Under the pieces are notes generated by a model that saw only the letters and a program-made list of their open reading frames with translations, searched no databases and had not been told where the DNA came from. The position numbers and the translations under genes were made by a program. From Harmothoe impar (taxonomy: Eukaryota; Annelida; Polychaeta; Phyllodocida; Polynoidae): a DNA stretch of 64,000 nucleotides. The stretch's first letter is position 1. Each line of letters begins with the position of its first letter. Below, one piece after another: positions 8,840 through 21,376 of the stretch. The stretch lies in NCBI GenBank assembly GCA_947462335.1, contig OX381707.1, positions 65,242,816 to 65,306,815 on the forward strand, given 5' to 3'.

Positions 8840-11368
8840 AGGGTGTATATTTGCCCGAAAGGCGCTTCACACCTGGGCCTCTCTAACGTTAGCAGGTGAA
8901 GCCAACATGTTTGTGGCTTCCTCTGCTACACGACCAGGGTCGTTGCTATAACTCTGCTTCAATCTACAACCAGGGGATAATTAGCACATGATGTATACAA
9001 GACAAGAGAGCGCACCCCGCCACTCTCCCATGCCTGCCTAATCAAAAGCATGCACGTGGCCAACGTTAGGGCGGAAAGCACGACCGTAAAATAGCTGAGA
9101 GTAGGGTTCCTGCTTTTAATTAGAACTCCAAAACAACTATTTTTTTCTTGTTGTGTCTTGGTTATGCTGAGATTTAGTGCACTTGTCATCTAGGAATGGA
9201 GTGGAGTGTACAGGATACCATGCCATTATTGTACATTATTGTGTGGTGGAATGAGGCCTCAGAGTTGATAGATCTGACCCATTTACCGACCCATTTATCA
9301 AACATAATTTGGAAAATGGATATAGTATTATGACACATTGATACTACGCCATACACAACAGTATAACTTTATATGTATTAATAAATGGAGCTATACAAAT
9401 TGTTCTATATGAATAATCAGCGAATTAGTATCAGCATTTGATCCAACGTTCTCATACAGTCTGTCATTAATTTATAACTACATGCTAACACACTTTAACG
9501 TGGAATCTAGATCAAAGATACACGAGTACATGTATAAACACAGCATCGAAGGCCTTACAGCATTAGTGTAGTCAGTACTATAGTATGAGGGGTGGTAGCG
9601 AATGGTGAGGGGAGGTGAGAAACATGTTCACCACACCACCACAAAGCTCCCAGATCACTGAAGCACGATATGTGGAACCAATTTATGAAACGATCCTCAG
9701 CTGGCCTCTTCCACTTCAAACCTTGGGGCTACTTAATATTTTGATTTATCGCTCTCAGCGAGCGGCAATTTGTGGTGCACGTGGGCTTTGGAGGTGTGAG
9801 CTGCTGTGTCGGGGCATCTGGGGAAGGTAGGCGAGCGCAGGAGGCCGTAACCAACTAACAAATTTGCCGGGCTTTCATGTGAGGAGGCCCCGCCAACCTG
9901 GCAGGCCACCTCCCGGTCTTTCTTCTCCCAGGCCCCATGCACCTGGCCTGACTGGCGTGGATCTAGATGCCGGGTGCCTAGCTTCCACTGAGTTCTGCTC
10001 AAAGGCAGACAAACCCCTGGGCCAAACCCTCCATCCACCTATAGCCCTCTCTATTGTAAAGAGTTTATATATTTGAGCCTATATTTTGACTGGAAAAATT
10101 CACTCAGTTAACCCGTGCACTGCCACCTACCCATGACAAATGATAGCTTCCTATATGTAATGTGAAAGTCCATATTTCCGTCCATACATTTGCCTTAAAT
10201 TGGAAGTGGAGATATCACCAGAGCTTTATCTGAAGAATTTACTATGCATCTCCAATATATTCTACACACTATTATAGTCTGTGCCTATATCAGAATACTA
10301 TACACTATAAAAACCATGGCATACCGCCAATTCCTGATATAAACCAGACAGATTCTACCCCCTAATTGTCTCTGACAAAACAATAACAGGCAAGCATGTC
10401 TAATACCATAAAGTATACTCCCCACCCTTCTGCCTGCAGATATATCTAACCCCCTGTCAACCCAGGCGTATTATCACGCCCTGAGTGGTGGTGGGTTTGG
10501 GCGTGGAATGGGGTTTTCTATTCCCATACCACGGCAGGGGCTCGGCAGCAAGTGGACAATGGCATTCTACATTAACTGCTATGATTTATATAAGATGGTG
10601 CAGGGGGCTGTCAGAATGAGGCAACAAACCTGACTAATCCATGGTAAAACTCCAGGGTAGCTGAGCAGGGCAGGAGGGGGGCAAACATGTTCAGTCTCCT
10701 GCAGGGTATGAGGGGTCGCTATTGCAAAACAAGTGTCATTTCTGACTGTTGTTGCCAGTCATCTATGACATCTATAGTCTAATAACGTCTCCAAAACTAA
10801 AATCCACATTATTTTGATACATATAAATGTATCCGTGCTGATGCTAATAGTTCGTTATAACATTAGCGATGGATCCTAGGGGAGGGGGGACATTAACAAA
10901 CTATCTTTGCAGTGGTACTCTGTTGCCCCCCCCCCCCCCCCCATGTCTCTCAAATTGCTGCATCTGCCCCTGTGTATAGACCCTTTATGTATAGCCTTGT
11001 CACCATAATAGTATAATAATATGTACTTTCTCTTTGTTTTGAGGGCCCACCTTCAAACAATCATGCAACCATCCCACTAACTTCCTATTGAACCAATCAT
11101 GTCGATTCGGTGCCCCATACAAGTCATTTTAGATCCATGGTTGGCACAGTGAGATATATACAGGGGTCATGGCTGACACGATCTATGGAGGGTCATCTTC
11201 CCAGAACATGTATGTTATTTGATATGTATACATAGAATGGGAGACCACCCGGGGACTGGTGTACATGAGACAGGTCCCTTTACCATCTCATCACCATCAG
11301 TCTCCTCCTCCACCCATCCCCACTGTACATCATACAGAGTGTATAGAACTTGTTATAGTGAACCCTAT
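8840..11368. other. intron stretch with few features
   Basis: Unique-looking sequence with only short chance ORFs. TACATGTA occurs near 9529 and a C17 homopolymer lies at 10926-10942. There is a run of CCTCCTCC-type sequence around 11300. No gene or bounded repeat is visible. Confidence 0.5.
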
Positions 11369-11519
11369 GGGCACATGTATACAGTATTGCTTGGCCTGCA
11401 CAGCCCTCGGCACATCCCCATGGCACATGTACACAGTACTGACTCTCATAGCCCTCAATACATCCTTGTTGTACATGTAAGAGCTATTGCCTCTTACAGT
11501 CCCATATGCAATACACAAG
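11369..11519. repeat. minisatellite, three diverged ~50-bp units
   Basis: Units begin near 11369, 11421 and 11471. Each carries (G)GCACATGTA or GTACATGTA, an ACAGTA-TG or GAGCTATTG block, then CATAGCCCTC, CACAGCCCTC or TACAGTCCCA, and ends near CACATCC or TACATCC. Divergence is substantial, so the array is old. Confidence 0.65.
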
Positions 11520-11868
11520 GGAAACATTCACAAATGATTATTTAAGACTTTATTATTTCATACTGTGGTTATCTGCTCTTAAAAATCCACAATCTCTATT
11601 AATTTGCACTCTATTTCTATTCCCCTTATCTCCATATTTCAGATGTAACTGATAACTGATGATACATGACAGGACAAGCAGGTCAGGCTGACTGACTAAC
11701 TCGTTGATGACACAGACTGACTCAGTGATGACTGGTGAACACCACTACCAGTATGTGACCCAGCCCAGAGCCCTCCACTATCACTAATTAATGACCTCCA
11801 CACAGGCCTAACGAGCCTGGAGGAGGGCTAACGAGGCCGGCTATCTGGTCAGGAAGTGCCTTGTTAAG

Positions 11869-12087
11869 TTAACCCTTTAAGGGCCGCATACTGCTTTAAT
11901 GCACTACCTGTATCCCCCTTTGGTTGGTATGAGGCATGATTTCAACACTGGCAAGTAACTCAACAGTGCCGCATCCATGCATCATGACAAAGCTATGGGG
12001 TTGATATATTCCCGAAGGGTCGGCATGATGCATGGATGTAGCACCGGCACATCGCATTAACGCAGCATGCGGACCATAAAGGGTTAA
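11869..12087. repeat. TTAA-flanked piggyBac-like MITE, copy 1
   Basis: 219 bp from TTAACCCTTTAAGGGCCGC to ATAAAGGGTTAA. The TTAA at each end acts as the target duplication, and the CCCTTTAA ends are characteristic of piggyBac-type transposons. The interior holds repeated GCATGATGC and GCATCATG motifs forming sub-terminal inverted repeats. It has no ORF. Related copies lie at 24172, 48737 and 52304. Confidence 0.82.
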
Positions 12088-13979
12088 TAGCAGCCGCTAA
12101 CCGTCAGGGGCCATCAGGCAGCTCCTTGTGTAACCCCTCTAATTAACCCATTAACCCTGATTGTACTAATGACTTTTGGACGAGCTCACTGACGGACACA
12201 CCCAACCATGACGTAGGACGTAGATTGTAGACACGTCATTCAATGTCTGCGATTGACAACAACCTTGGTCTCAGTATAGAAGACCTTCTGTACACAATAC
12301 AGCGATTGCCATGCACATAGAATGAAATACTGTACATGAATGTTATATTCAAGCGGCATAACTGCCCAGTCAAAAGCTGTCTGCATATCTGTAAGAAATT
12401 AGCCACAAAACAGTCCTCTTTATCAAATAGGCCACACACTCTTGAATCACACTTTCAGGGATTCAAATCTCAAACATACAAGTCTATAACAGTCGTGTGG
12501 AAGGGTCCCCCCTAGGAAATCAATTAAACAAGTTCAAACCCTCCACAATTTAGAACTCAGATCTTTCAGCTGATTCAATGGCACAACACAGGTAGAGTGG
12601 GCAGCCTGTGATGTTTCAGATACCATACACATTGTAACTTAATCCCAGCCCCTGAAGCTCAACTCTACATCTCAAATCACTTAACAGAGCTCAAACTACC
12701 CCCTCCCACCTTTAATAAGATAACCCCCATCAGCCTATACCATAGGGACCATGACCAGGTGCCCATACATCAGCACATATCTAGACAAGATAAAAAGGAG
12801 GTTCGATCCGTGTTTAGTATCTGAAGACGTTAGTCGCGCTCGGCTTGGTATTGTGACTGGTAGCCTGGCGTCGGTCATGTATCCAAGGTGACCTGGGGAC
12901 CCCCTGCGATGACCCGCCGAGATCAAAGAGAGGTGGCGCAGGTAAGGGTACCCTCACCTGGGGCTTGGGGACCTGATCGGAAATGGCCGGAATTCATTAA
13001 GGGCATCCCACCTACCTGGAGGGACCTTTGGGAGTATGGCGGACCGTCTGGGGTAAAATTCATGACCCTCCCCCATCCCCACTCGCTTAAAAGAATAAAT
13101 CAATCTAATAAATAATAGAGCTTCAAGATATCCCTCTAGACAACATAAATCACTGAACGAACTATAGTACTACTAACAGCTCCTCTCGATATCAAGGCAA
13201 GCGTCTTAATGGAAAAATAAGAAGAGGAATTAAAATATTCGACTAAACTGGCTTACCATACTAGACCACCAACAAACTTCACTCCTTGTCCTTCCAAGTC
13301 TTTATTTCATGGTCTCTTGAGCGATTTATCTGCCTTTACAGGACACGCCAGGGGCACACATAGAGACATTTTATTTAAGGGGAGAGGGAGCAGTTTCAAA
13401 GGGGTACGGGTTGTAAATGTGTTCATTTTCAATTAAGGGGAGTGTTGTCAGGCTGAAGAGGCCCTTTGAGTGGATCAAGGGCCTTGTAGTGTGTATTAGC
13501 AGACTGTTGACAAAATAGTGGCTGCTCTCTTCAGCACTGAAGTCTGTAGCCTTGGTTAGACGTTCTCAATACTTGTATTTGACAACCAGGGGATTGACAA
13601 TGCCTGTTATTATACAGGCAATTCACCTCAATCGTCGCACTCCTGGACTATAAATGCATACCCAAACGATTATGCATTCCAATCTCATTCCAATCTCATT
13701 TTAACACATGACTGTATAAGACCGGAAGTTGATTCTTAGCAAATTCTCACATGACATGGAAATATAATACAGATCCGCAGAAAGACTATAAGACTGACTT
13801 GCACAAATCTACCTGCTAAAACGGATCCACAGTAGATAAAAAGATGGAGGGTATAGTGTAACTGTAAAAGTAGGGAAGACAGCATCCTTTGGTCTCTGAC
13901 TGCGTCTGTCATTGGGTAACAGGCCGCGGTGCACACTGGGACTTTGTCGGGGAGGGGAGGGCATTGGCTCCCTCCCTCC
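12088..13979. other. intron stretch with few features
   Basis: Non-coding. A GATCAAAG (TCF-like) site occurs near 12919. A short hairpin TGCCTGT-ATTAT-ACAGGCA lies at about 13600-13620, and a 12-bp direct repeat (ATTCCAATCTC) lies near 13680. No gene. Confidence 0.45.
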
Positions 13980-14175
13980 GGCCCTTCGCCGCCATCAAAC
14001 GCCAAGTTCCGTCGTCACCCGCAAGATGGCGCCTCGGTTTAATTAGTCACAATTACGTCGACGCCGCGCATGCGTAGAGGCCCGCCGACAGACCGGAAGT
14101 CGACGATGACAGCGTCTCCCAAAGTGCGCAGGCGCCCCAGGCAGTTTCCGCCGCTGTAAGTCTCGCGGGCCGCAG
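13980..14175 (+). promoter_or_regulatory. CpG-rich promoter-like module with a splice-donor string
   Basis: Classical TATA-less promoter elements occur together: a YY1-type AAGATGGCGCC (14023-14033), an NRF1 site GCGCATGCGT (14066-14075), an ETS/GABP site ACCGGAAGT (14092-14100) and TCTCGCGG (14161-14168). A strong donor, GTAAGT, begins at 14156, so a short non-coding first exon could end there on the plus strand, opposite to Lbx. A nested or antisense transcript is an inference; no coding exon follows that I can identify. Confidence 0.4.
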
Positions 14176-15129
14176 AGTCTCGTTGGGCGACGAGAGGTTG
14201 ACGAAGACCAGAAAGAGTTTAGCCCACCCAGAGGTCAAGGTCACAGAGGGAATGGAATGTTTTGAAGCCCACTGAAGGGCCGTCCTGACGTTTGAAATTA
14301 CAGGCTAGAGACGGGATAAATGGACGTAAAACCTGTCCATACCCTCAACATGTCTTAGAGGTCATTTTGCTTTATCGTTGGTAAGTTTGTGGGAGTTTGT
14401 GTTGGTATATTAGATTTTGACAGTTATTTTGATGGGAAACGTAAACTTAGCACTTTTACTTAGCAGGAACTTACTGTTGTAAAATTGTCCGTAGACGTTC
14501 TTTCTATAGCGGAAAGTATTCAAAGAGTCCCCATTTTCAAGTTTGATTACCCCTTTGATGTTAATGGCGATCTGCTGAATGTCTGCCAGCGACACAGCAC
14601 TGCTCACTCTGTATCGGATACAAATAGCAAGAACTCCTCCACTGTGCGATTACTCTTTCTTATGCACTCAATCCTTTTTGGGGGGTGAGTAGTTTATGTT
14701 ACATGTACATCTTTTTGTGAGGACAATTGTGAGGTGAGGACTCTGCCCTTTGTCTGTCATCATTAAACAAAGGAGTTAATCTAACATGGGTAGTTCAAGT
14801 ACACCACGAAAAAGGTTGTTGACGAAGGAGAGATGAGATACTTTACACTCCCTTCCATACAACTATATTGGAGGTGTTGAAACTAATGGGTCCTAGACAA
14901 GACTAAAAACGGACACTTCAACAATGGCTTTATAGTTGAAATGATGAGGCGCGTGGATGGAACTGACGGAATGACCCAGGGCAATGGATCTAACTTAGAA
15001 GGAGGCACTCAAAACAATGGGACATTGAATTAGGAGTCTAGTCGTTTCAATTACTTCTATCATTTAATTAAATCAACTGGTCGACTCAGATTACAACCTA
15101 TACCCTTGTCGATTCAATGACAATGGTTT

Positions 15130-15375
15130 TAAGATTAGAAAGTGGAGGCGGAGCGCTAGCGCCGGAGCGAGTACGCGTGCGTGAGCGGCGAAAAGACGCC
15201 AATTCCAAGATGGCGGCTTTCTGCAGACGACAATCGTCCCCGGCGGGCGCGTCCCATTATGTTTTGGCGCCAATCGGCGGAGGGCGGCAGTTTTGTTGAT
15301 TGATGGGCGCGGGCAACAAACCGTTTGACTCGTCGTTTGGCGACGGCGGCGTCGGGGCGGGCTGACCAGGGGTTT
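15130..15375. promoter_or_regulatory. CpG island-like module with YY1, E2F and CCAAT sites
   Basis: Very CpG-rich for this window. It contains AAGATGGCGGC (YY1, 15207-15217), the E2F palindrome with CCAAT TTTTGGCGCCAAT (15262-15274) and a GC box GGGGCGGG (15354-15361). Such clusters mark unmethylated promoters or enhancers. Short ORFs across it read as GC-rich chance frames. Confidence 0.4.
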
Positions 15376-17641
15376 TGTCACGGGGGCTGACGTCTGCTTG
15401 CCTCCTGTTCATTAATTACAGAGCCGACATGATTGTCATAAGTGTCACTTAGGGAGATAACTGTTGGGGCCTCTGCTCGAGTGGAGATGAGTTACGGTCC
15501 ACAGGGAGGCACCAGCACATGTGGGTCATTAGCATATGTAAGATGGCTCTTTTAGGGGGCTAATGATGCCGTCTGCCCTCCCCCTCCCTCCTACTCTGGT
15601 GGTCATCAGCAGGGCTGTCTGTCAGCCATCTTTGTTTGTGTCTGGATGTGTCTGTTGTTGTTGTGTGTGTCAGATACCTCACCGTTGTAAAATTAAGAGG
15701 CGATCAAATTAGAGTTGTACAGCTCGGATGTAGATAATACATGAATAGGGGCGCAGTTTGACTTCTAAACGCATAACTCACGAGGCCCATCCACTCTAAT
15801 ACTTCGCCTTATAAAAACAAGTTGTGTTCTATACCAACAATCATGATACACATGGAATAATACATTCCCCCATAAATGATGAGAGTTGATAGTGCAGAGA
15901 CACAAACAGAGTTGATTCTATTATTAATTTCAATGACTAATGTCAGTTCCTCATGGCGATGTGGATAAATATGTGTTTGATTCTGTTTGGCGAGATCTAA
16001 CAAAAAAATATCATGAATATAAATGCTTATCGGCAAGTAAATAGAACACACAAGGAGCATAGCTATATTGATGGGGGCCATGTGACAGCAGAAATTACTG
16101 TGTGTATAATAAACACTAATTAATTCTACACATTACATTAAATATGCAAGGTTAAGATTAATATCCCACAACAGATGGCCCCTAGTTATGGAACCAGACA
16201 CTACTTAATCAACACGGTGTCGGAGGCACCTACAGCAGAACAGAATCTGCCATTTTTATCTTGACATAGATATGCATCGCCATCAACTACTCTTGTCAAG
16301 CACAGTACCCCAGATACACTGCAAGGTAAAACCTGGATGGTGTTTTCCTAACTAATGCATTTTCCAAACCAGTGCAGCCGGAAGATTGCCCTGACAGGGG
16401 GGTTTCACACCACATCTCGTCAGCCCCCCAGTATCGTACATATACGAGATCTGCGCCGGGATCTGGAGGGGGCTGATGTGGCCCTCTAGTGGCAGCGTCT
16501 GAAACTGAGACGTCCTTATATAACGAGACTTGTCCGATGTAGCGTCACGGTAATTTACGACGCGGGAGGCTGAGGTGATCGGTACAGCACCCTGGGCCGT
16601 CCCTTCCCACCACCACGCCCGGCGTCTTATCGGCCGTCATAGGTCGGTGCCAAGGCCGCCATTACCACCAAGGGGAACGGGTCAATCTCCAAGCTGAGCT
16701 CCAAGGGGGGGAACTGCAGTGTGAACTCTATCCTGAAGTATTTACTGTAGATATCAGGGCGCTCGATGTAGACCTCCATGGATATGATACAATTTGTATA
16801 TATGGAAAGTATGGGGAGGGGGGATTCTGACATACAATTTATTACATGTATTTATATTATATATACGCTGTATTGCATCCACCCCCACATCTTATAATGT
16901 GTAGGTAATGGGTGTACCCCCGGGTGTACCCACATTTACTGTATTATCTCTACCTGTCAGCCCTACCTGGCCCAGGTGATGAGTCAGGTAGCCAGGTACC
17001 GGGGGGGGGGGGGGGGTTGATGGACATCTTGTGGGGTCTTGTCGGCTCTTCATGGGCTCTGCTGAATCTCTCTCAACGTGCCTCAAATGAACGCCGGTAA
17101 TGTAGATGTATGCACTCAAGAAATATACCACACATCCATTAGTAGGCTATACATTCCGGTATACAATTTGTGCAAATGTATAGGTATAACTAGGTACATG
17201 TATGTATGCAAACGTGTGGATACATTTGAGTGTAAATGATTACATAATATATATACATACACTTTAAACAAAAGCGCAATCGATGTCTCAGTCCAATCTT
17301 ACTGCGAACATCGTCGGACAAATACAATCTTCTGGCGAATCAATAATTACAATGAATTCCAAGTGCACACTGCATGTGAAAATACATATGAGAATATGGC
17401 CTGGACTGCTGGTGATAGACAGGGACCAGGGCGGTATATTGGAACCACGTGTGGCAATGCGCTGCCATACCTTAGAAGTCTACTCTAGATAAAGACGGAC
17501 GCTGACCTGTCTAATGCCATTATCCCTGCCCTGCCAGTGACACATACGAACAAAATGGAGTCATTTTACATCTCTGTATAGGCGTGGATGACTAGGTGGG
17601 TGGTGGGGTCTATGTATCATAGTTAATAGAAGAAAACGTGG
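15376..17641. other. intron stretch with one CTCF-like site
   Basis: Mostly featureless. On the minus strand CCACTAGAGGGC (16481-16492) is an exact match to the CTCF core consensus. A G16 run lies at 17001-17016, flanked by the inverted strings TAGCCAGGTACC and GTAC. TACATGTA occurs near 17194. No gene. Confidence 0.45.
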
Positions 17642-17791
17642 GGGAACGTTCACAAATTAATTCATCAATCTTTTCAAGAACCCCTCCGCCAAACCCCTTG
17701 AGATTATTTTTGGAAATCATTTTACACAAATGATTAGCCTGATAACAAGAAGATCCCCCACTAGTCGGTGACGTAATTTGCGAACGTTCCC
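17642..17791. repeat. GAACGTTC-ended MITE, copy 3
   Basis: 150 bp with the left end GGGAACGTTCACAAATTAA and the right end GTGACGTAATTTGCGAACG plus TTCCC. This is the shortest full copy and has the clearest ends. The interior has a small ATCATTTTACACAAATGAT hairpin. Confidence 0.8.
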
Positions 17792-17824
17792 GTACCTATA
17801 AGGGTAGCCGCTGTGCCGGCCTCC

Positions 17825-17932
17825 CCCAGTGGGCACAGAACATTGAATCAACATTGATAAATGGTTGTTACTGTTGATTCAATGTTGATACAATGTTGAT
17901 TCAACGTTGGACTGAATTTTGTGCCCACTGGG
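17825..17932. repeat. 108-bp element with CCCAGTGGGCAC ends, copy 2
   Basis: Starts CCCAGTGGGCACAGAACAT and ends TTGTGCCCACTGGG, so the 13-base ends CCCAGTGGGCACA are nearly perfect inverted repeats. The interior matches the copy at 7036-7143 base for base over long stretches (ATTGATAAATGGTTGT, GATACAATGTTGATTCAACG). It lies 33 bp after a GAACGTTC-ended MITE. Confidence 0.88.
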
Positions 17933-20900
17933 CCGTGGTTTAAGCAATGGGCGACCCAGTATACAAAAAGTTTCAGGGCGTTTTTCCCCCTATGGCTCCT
18001 TATTATCATGGTAAACGTTGTGTAACGTTGAAAAAGGTATTTGACGTAAAATAACGTATTTTTCTAACCGTCAATGAGCAATGGGTGATAAGGCGACAGC
18101 TTTCAAGTTTGCAATGCAGAAGACTGAAGGGCATGCAGCAAGGCAGTGTACATAAGCAGTCTGCATGTGTACACGTCCATAGGGCGGGGTTAGACGGGTA
18201 TGTGCCTGTTTAGGGCAGGATGTGGCAGAGGGCAGGGTTCCCCGATGAGCAGCAGACATTTGACGAGCAGTTAGAGTCAGATTTTGACATCCATAACAAC
18301 AGCTGATAAAACCACACTCTGCCGCGCGCAGTTAACACTCCCTGTCAGCCCAATCTGACAGCCTTCAATATCCACCCCTCCCCCCTAAAACACCCTACAC
18401 CAAAATAGGTAGGTAGAGTATGTGGCTAGTGCTAGATGTATAGCTAGCTGTCTAGCATGATATGAGTTCTGATAAGTGGCATATAGACATTTAATTTACT
18501 GCTAGACATCGTCCATCTTGCAGCATTTCCAGGTGATGGGAACACTCACAGTCATTGACATGAAAAAAGTGTAGCTCAGCTCATAGTTCTAGGTGCAACT
18601 GTTGCTACTGCTATCCATGACTTGCTTGATACATTATTATACATTCATCTATTAGGATAGAGTGACCTGCTTGTACACATTCCATGTAATTGTAAACGAT
18701 ATACTTTTATTGAAGCTTTCAATGGCTAGTGTTTACGATCACATGCGCATTGCCTTTAATTTTAAATAGCTATTGCAGTTTGTACAAGTAAAAACTTCCT
18801 TGTCTTCTAGAAGACTTACCTACAAGAGCTAATAGAGTCATGTTGTGTTTGGGGTATAGGCAAGGTACTTGTAAACATGGCTTAAATAGCGAGACGGCCG
18901 TGGTAAATAAGCAGAAAGATGGGTACCCAACTGACAGCCTCCGCCGCTAATAGACTGGATATATAAGCTGATAAGGAATAGATAGCCGCCGACTACATGA
19001 CACCCCAGACCCATGAACATTCCACACTGTCTTTACAGCCGAATAACGCCGAAATCCGAGCCCGTGTTCTTGCGCGCCTGGCATGTAGTGCGCGCATGGT
19101 GGGATGTCTGTATCTCTCCGCACCGCCAGGGGTGGAGACGGGAGGGTCCCGGATGGATCTACATGGTGGAGGGTCTCAATCCAAAATGGCGGCTAGCTTG
19201 GGGGTCATGGAAAAGGGGGAATCTATTTGATAATAGGGTAAACATGTGTGGATGCAATATACATGGACAGGGTGTTTTACAAAGCATGTCGCTGAGTCCA
19301 TACGTTTTTAAAAAACGAATACAGAAGGTAAAGATATTATGATGAAGTCTCAAACAATCCTATCTTGCTACCCGGCCGGGCTACCCGGTCTTTCTAACAG
19401 CATGTCCAGTGACGAGTTTGTATTTTTCCATGTCAAAAGAGCCCATAATTTGAATAAAACGTGTGCCTTCAGAACAGGGCCGTACTAATCTGACAGTAAA
19501 AAAAAACCTTGATTCAAACAAAAACTATTGTTCAGCAGTTAAAGAAAAGTGAGCCCTGTGAAATGTAAAACGGCATCAAGCCGATCATGGTGGGTGTATA
19601 AAGGGAGGGGCTGGTGTAAAGTAACAAAACGTGTAGTGTTGGGTGTGGGATTCCAAACACATTGGTCATGGTAACTATGGCAAAAACCATTATATTACCA
19701 AGTCACTGTCTACTGAATCTAAGACATTGAATGAGAAGTGGTTATAAATGCTAGATATATGATTGAATGTAGACTAGAAACTTGATAAAACGAACAAATT
19801 GAAAATAAACTAAAACAATTAAAAGAAAGGCGAAAGGGAATGAAAATTATGCTTCAGATAAGATAAACTGAACAAAGGGATGTGAGATACAGAAAGGCGA
19901 AAATGCAAGGGACAAGGGAATGGGGGGGGGGGGACAAAAGGACAGTAGAGAATTGCTAATCATAGACAATGAATACATATGCAGAACGAAGAGTCCATCC
20001 CCTTCGTCCGCTACAACGAGTGATGCCATTATACTTATGGCCATATGACATCTTCATCAGCAGCATATCGGGGCAGTGCCCACCCTGCATATAGTGGGGT
20101 GGGGGAGTGGGAACCTATAGAGGGGGTTGGGGAGTTGGGCAGCAATATGTGGGGGCTGCCCCGGTTCACTAGAGGCGTTGATGGATGGAGGATGACCCTG
20201 CACCCCTCCTGTATACGTCATACAGGGTGCTGACAGCCCCCCCCCCCCCCCCCCCCACACCCACCCAGCACCACACCCCCACCTACTGGCAGTTTACCAC
20301 ACACAGTCCAACATCAGGGTCTGGGGCCGGTGGCTGGTGGCAGCAGCAAGTCAAAAAGTAAACAGGGACAAAGTGTACGATGCCGATAAATTGCCCCCAC
20401 AAGGCCCCAGCCGTCATTTAAAACCTCCTTTATTTTAATTACCACAGTTGTCTATTGATGTCTCCTCCAGGATAGCATCCCCTTTCCCTTGGTGACACCA
20501 TCACCAGCCTCCCCATATAGCCTGCTTTATGGTCAATAAGATGTATTTGTGTGTTCAATGTGTGGCTTGGTTTTGGAATGTTTCTTTGTGCTTGACTGGA
20601 GGATATAAATTCTCTCAGGAAACTGGGAGAGAAAAAAAGAAGAAATCCATATATAATGTATACATCTCGCACCTGTTACATCAATATAATACTGTCATCT
20701 TAGTAGTTTGTACCCTCTTACAAAATGGATCATGTCACATACTAAACATGCCATTCAGCCAACTAAAATAATGCCCCCCCCCCCCTCCACGAAATATCAC
20801 AGCTCAGGCAAAGCTGCCAAAATGTACCAAAACTCACAGCTAAGATGAATTTATCTGATACAGTTAAGCTGGCAATAAATATCTAGAATTACCTGAAATA

Positions 20901-21315
20901 AATTTCCCCATGAATACCTCAGTGTGTACTTTAGCTTACTGTTACCGCATATCAGAGATATCATTATCAGTGAGTGAGTGGTAAGTTGTGTTAATGTCCC
21001 TAAGGAATGCATCTACATGCATCTTACAGTCATAAATCCCCCACCATACTAGATAGAGGTATCACGCCCAGAACACCAATAAAATAGTACATATAAAAAA
21101 TGAGACACCTTATTAACAGGCATATGGAGAAAGCTGTCCCACCTCCTCCCTATTTAGCCCAGCTTCCTGGTGGGGAGCAGATTTCTCCAGGGTGGGGGAT
21201 CAGGGTCAGGGCCCTCCAGGGGGGTGGAGATGCCCCCCACAGGAGGACCACAGGGGTAGCTGCATCATTTGTCAAACTCACACCACCCCTACCAATCTAC
21301 CTACTGCTTGGGGAG
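17933..21315. other. intron stretch with scattered signals
   Basis: Contains an NRF1-like TGCGCGCATGG (~19088) and a YY1-like AAAATGGCGGC (~19182) in a small CpG-rich patch, an RFX-like GTTACCATGACC on the minus strand (~19673), and G/C homopolymers at 19922-19933, 20237-20256 (C20) and 20774-20785. No gene is recognised. Confidence 0.45.
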
Positions 21316-21376
21316 GAGCAGCTCAAACTCATCTTCTAACTGATGATCGGTTTGGGGAGTAATGTGCGAGCAGCTC
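21316..21376. promoter_or_regulatory. pair of GAGCAGCTC sites
   Basis: GAGCAGCTC occurs at 21316-21324 and 21368-21376, 52 bp apart and in the same orientation, each followed by A. The intervening sequence is unique-looking. Part of the window-wide enrichment of this nonamer. Confidence 0.5.
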
